35,478 nt of DNA from Candidatus Peribacteria bacterium RIFCSPHIGHO2_01_FULL_55_13 (GTDB lineage Bacteria; Patescibacteriota; Gracilibacteria; Peribacterales; Peribacteraceae). Positions 34,233 to 35,478 of the stretch are shown here, one piece after another. Every line of letters begins with the position of its first letter. Within the stretch, counting starts at the first letter, position 1. Location: assembly GCA_001788925.1 (NCBI GenBank), contig MFXS01000022.1, positions 5,654 to 41,131 of the forward strand, in the 5' to 3' direction. The notes beneath the pieces are model-generated. The model had not been told where the DNA came from and did not search any database. It saw nothing but the letters and a program-made list of their open reading frames with translations. Position numbers and translations under genes: made by a program.

Positions 34233-35478
34233 ATGCGAATCGCAGATGCTATAACAGGAGCTATTACGCCGTTTCATCCCATATCACTGAGGGGAATATT
34301 CTCCGTACTCCGCGCGAGCACGCTCGTCTTCGGCGTCGGATGCGGGTTGATGTGGAGCGGGGAAGTATACGCCTTTGGCGTGACTGCCGTGGGAGGGCCG
34401 CCGGATCTTCAGCAGAATGTTCCGGTGGAGGCGTATATCGATCGTGAATTCACGCGCGCCCTCAGCGGCGCTCACGTTACGACAACAACCGTCCATCTCA
34501 AAACCAATACCGGAAATGCCCAGGATGGAGCGCCAACGGGAAGCAATCTTTGCACGCAGCTCAAAATCTTTGCGACCAGTGACAGTAAAGAGAAAATCGT
34601 GTGTGAGCATGACAATCTCAGCGCGAGCACCTGGTACACCATCACCTATACGACGGGGATCAAGACGGGGACGGGATTGGCGCTTCCCGCCAATATCTCC
34701 TATCAGTTCAAGACCAGCAGCTTCGCCGGAGGCGGTAATTTCATCCGACCGCCGGTTGTCATTGGCTCGGTGCCCCGCCCAGGCTCTGTGCTCCCGCTCA
34801 ATGCGCGTATCCGCGTCTACTTCAGTCCCGGCGGCAGCGGCACCGGTTCCACCATGCGCACGGGGACATCGTCGGGCTCTGTACAGTTGGGGACCAACGT
34901 CCAGGTCTTTGCGACCAGCAACGGCCAACCGACAGGCAGCAATCTTCTCGCCTGCAGCGCGGTAGGAGCTAACCCGGCTTCTCCCAGCGATTGCAACATG
35001 GCGTGGCACCAGACCGGAGCGACCCTGACGATTACCCCGGGCAAGAAGGCGCCGACAGCATCTACAGGCTCTACAGGGGGGACCGCGCTCGTTGCCGGGA
35101 ATTCCTACGTCCTCATCGTCAGAGGACCCCAAGGCGGTTTCGGAGGGACGGGAGGTGCGCGCAACACCGACAACATGCCGCTCATGGGCTCCGATTACTT
35201 CGTACCCTTTACCGCGACGGGCAGCGATGCGTTCGGTCCTACGGTGAAGGCCTCTTTCCCGGAAAATAACGCGACGAGCGTCGATCGCGCCATGTACAAC
35301 ATCGGTGTCGCATTCACCGAAGCGGTGGATGAGTCTCTGATTACGGAAACATCGCTCCTCCTCTACGAGGCTGGCGTGAACGGGGCATGCAACGGTGGCG
35401 GTGGCGATGATGTCCAGATCACAGGCACTATCGTGGATTACTCCGAGTCGGAGAATATCGCGTACGTCTCGCCGAGCG
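34233..35478 (+). CDS. Large secreted protein with Big_5 (SbsA-like) Ig-type domains, 3' end beyond window
   Basis: Manual translation open to the window edge: MRIADAITGAITPFHPISLRGIFSVLRASTLVFGVGCGLMWSGEVYAFG...; Big_5-like segment GPTVKASFPENNATSVDRAMYNIGVAFTEAVDESLITETSLLLYEAG. Not in ORF track (no stop). Confidence 0.75.
   Translation, partial: MRIADAITGAITPFHPISLRGIFSVLRASTLVFGVGCGLMWSGEVYAFGVTAVGGPPDLQQNVPVEAYIDREFTRALSGAHVTTTTVHLKTNTGNAQDGAPTGSNLCTQLKIFATSDSKEKIVCEHDNLSASTWYTITYTTGIKTGTGLALPANISYQFKTSSFAGGGNFIRPPVVIGSVPRPGSVLPLNARIRVYFSPGGSGTGSTMRTGTSSGSVQLGTNVQVFATSNGQPTGSNLLACSAVGANPASPSDCNMAWHQTGATLTITPGKKAPTASTGSTGGTALVAGNSYVLIVRGPQGGFGGTGGARNTDNMPLMGSDYFVPFTATGSDAFGPTVKASFPENNATSVDRAMYNIGVAFTEAVDESLITETSLLLYEAGVNGACNGGGGDDVQITGTIVDYSESENIAYVSPS

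Noticed and set aside
34284-35132. 282-aa minus-strand ORF near the right end
   Set aside because: Opposite frame to an open secreted protein with Big_5-like segments; composition typical of shadow ORF.

Overview
The 35.5 kb window is gene-dense, with no rRNA, tRNA, CRISPR array or transposase that I could recognise. It looks like a chromosomal segment of an uncultured bacterium, possibly a Candidate Phyla Radiation/Peregrinibacteria-type genome (inference from gene style only). Recognisable genes: a TMTC-like TPR membrane protein running off the left edge (missed by the ORF track because it has no stop), ligA, a PilT-like ATPase, a TrmB-type regulator fused to two membrane sensor modules next to a histidine kinase, an EamA transporter, agmatine deiminase, N-carbamoylputrescine amidase, a deoxyhypusine-synthase-family enzyme, an ODC/DAPDC-fold decarboxylase, an HD hydrolase (SpoT/Mesh1-like), ogt, a membrane pyrophosphatase, rsmE, a Nudix fragment, and a Big_5-type secreted protein running off the right edge. 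Several large secreted or hypothetical proteins have a planctomycete flavour (LEPR-x-L-like N-terminus, LRR, DQGRLVFDQVI family). Main items of interest: (1) a membrane-tethered TrmB regulator with two EF-hand-bearing sensor modules plus a neighbouring histidine kinase carrying a third copy; (2) a previously unannotated 43-nt two-hairpin element present three times with conserved 20-8-15 architecture and a partly compensated stem pair; (3) -10-like hexamers ending exactly 6 nt before many start codons, suggesting leaderless mRNAs; (4) low-complexity or palindromic DNA inside or at the edge of housekeeping ORFs (ligA, rsmE, HD hydrolase); (5) a dispersed polyamine pathway.
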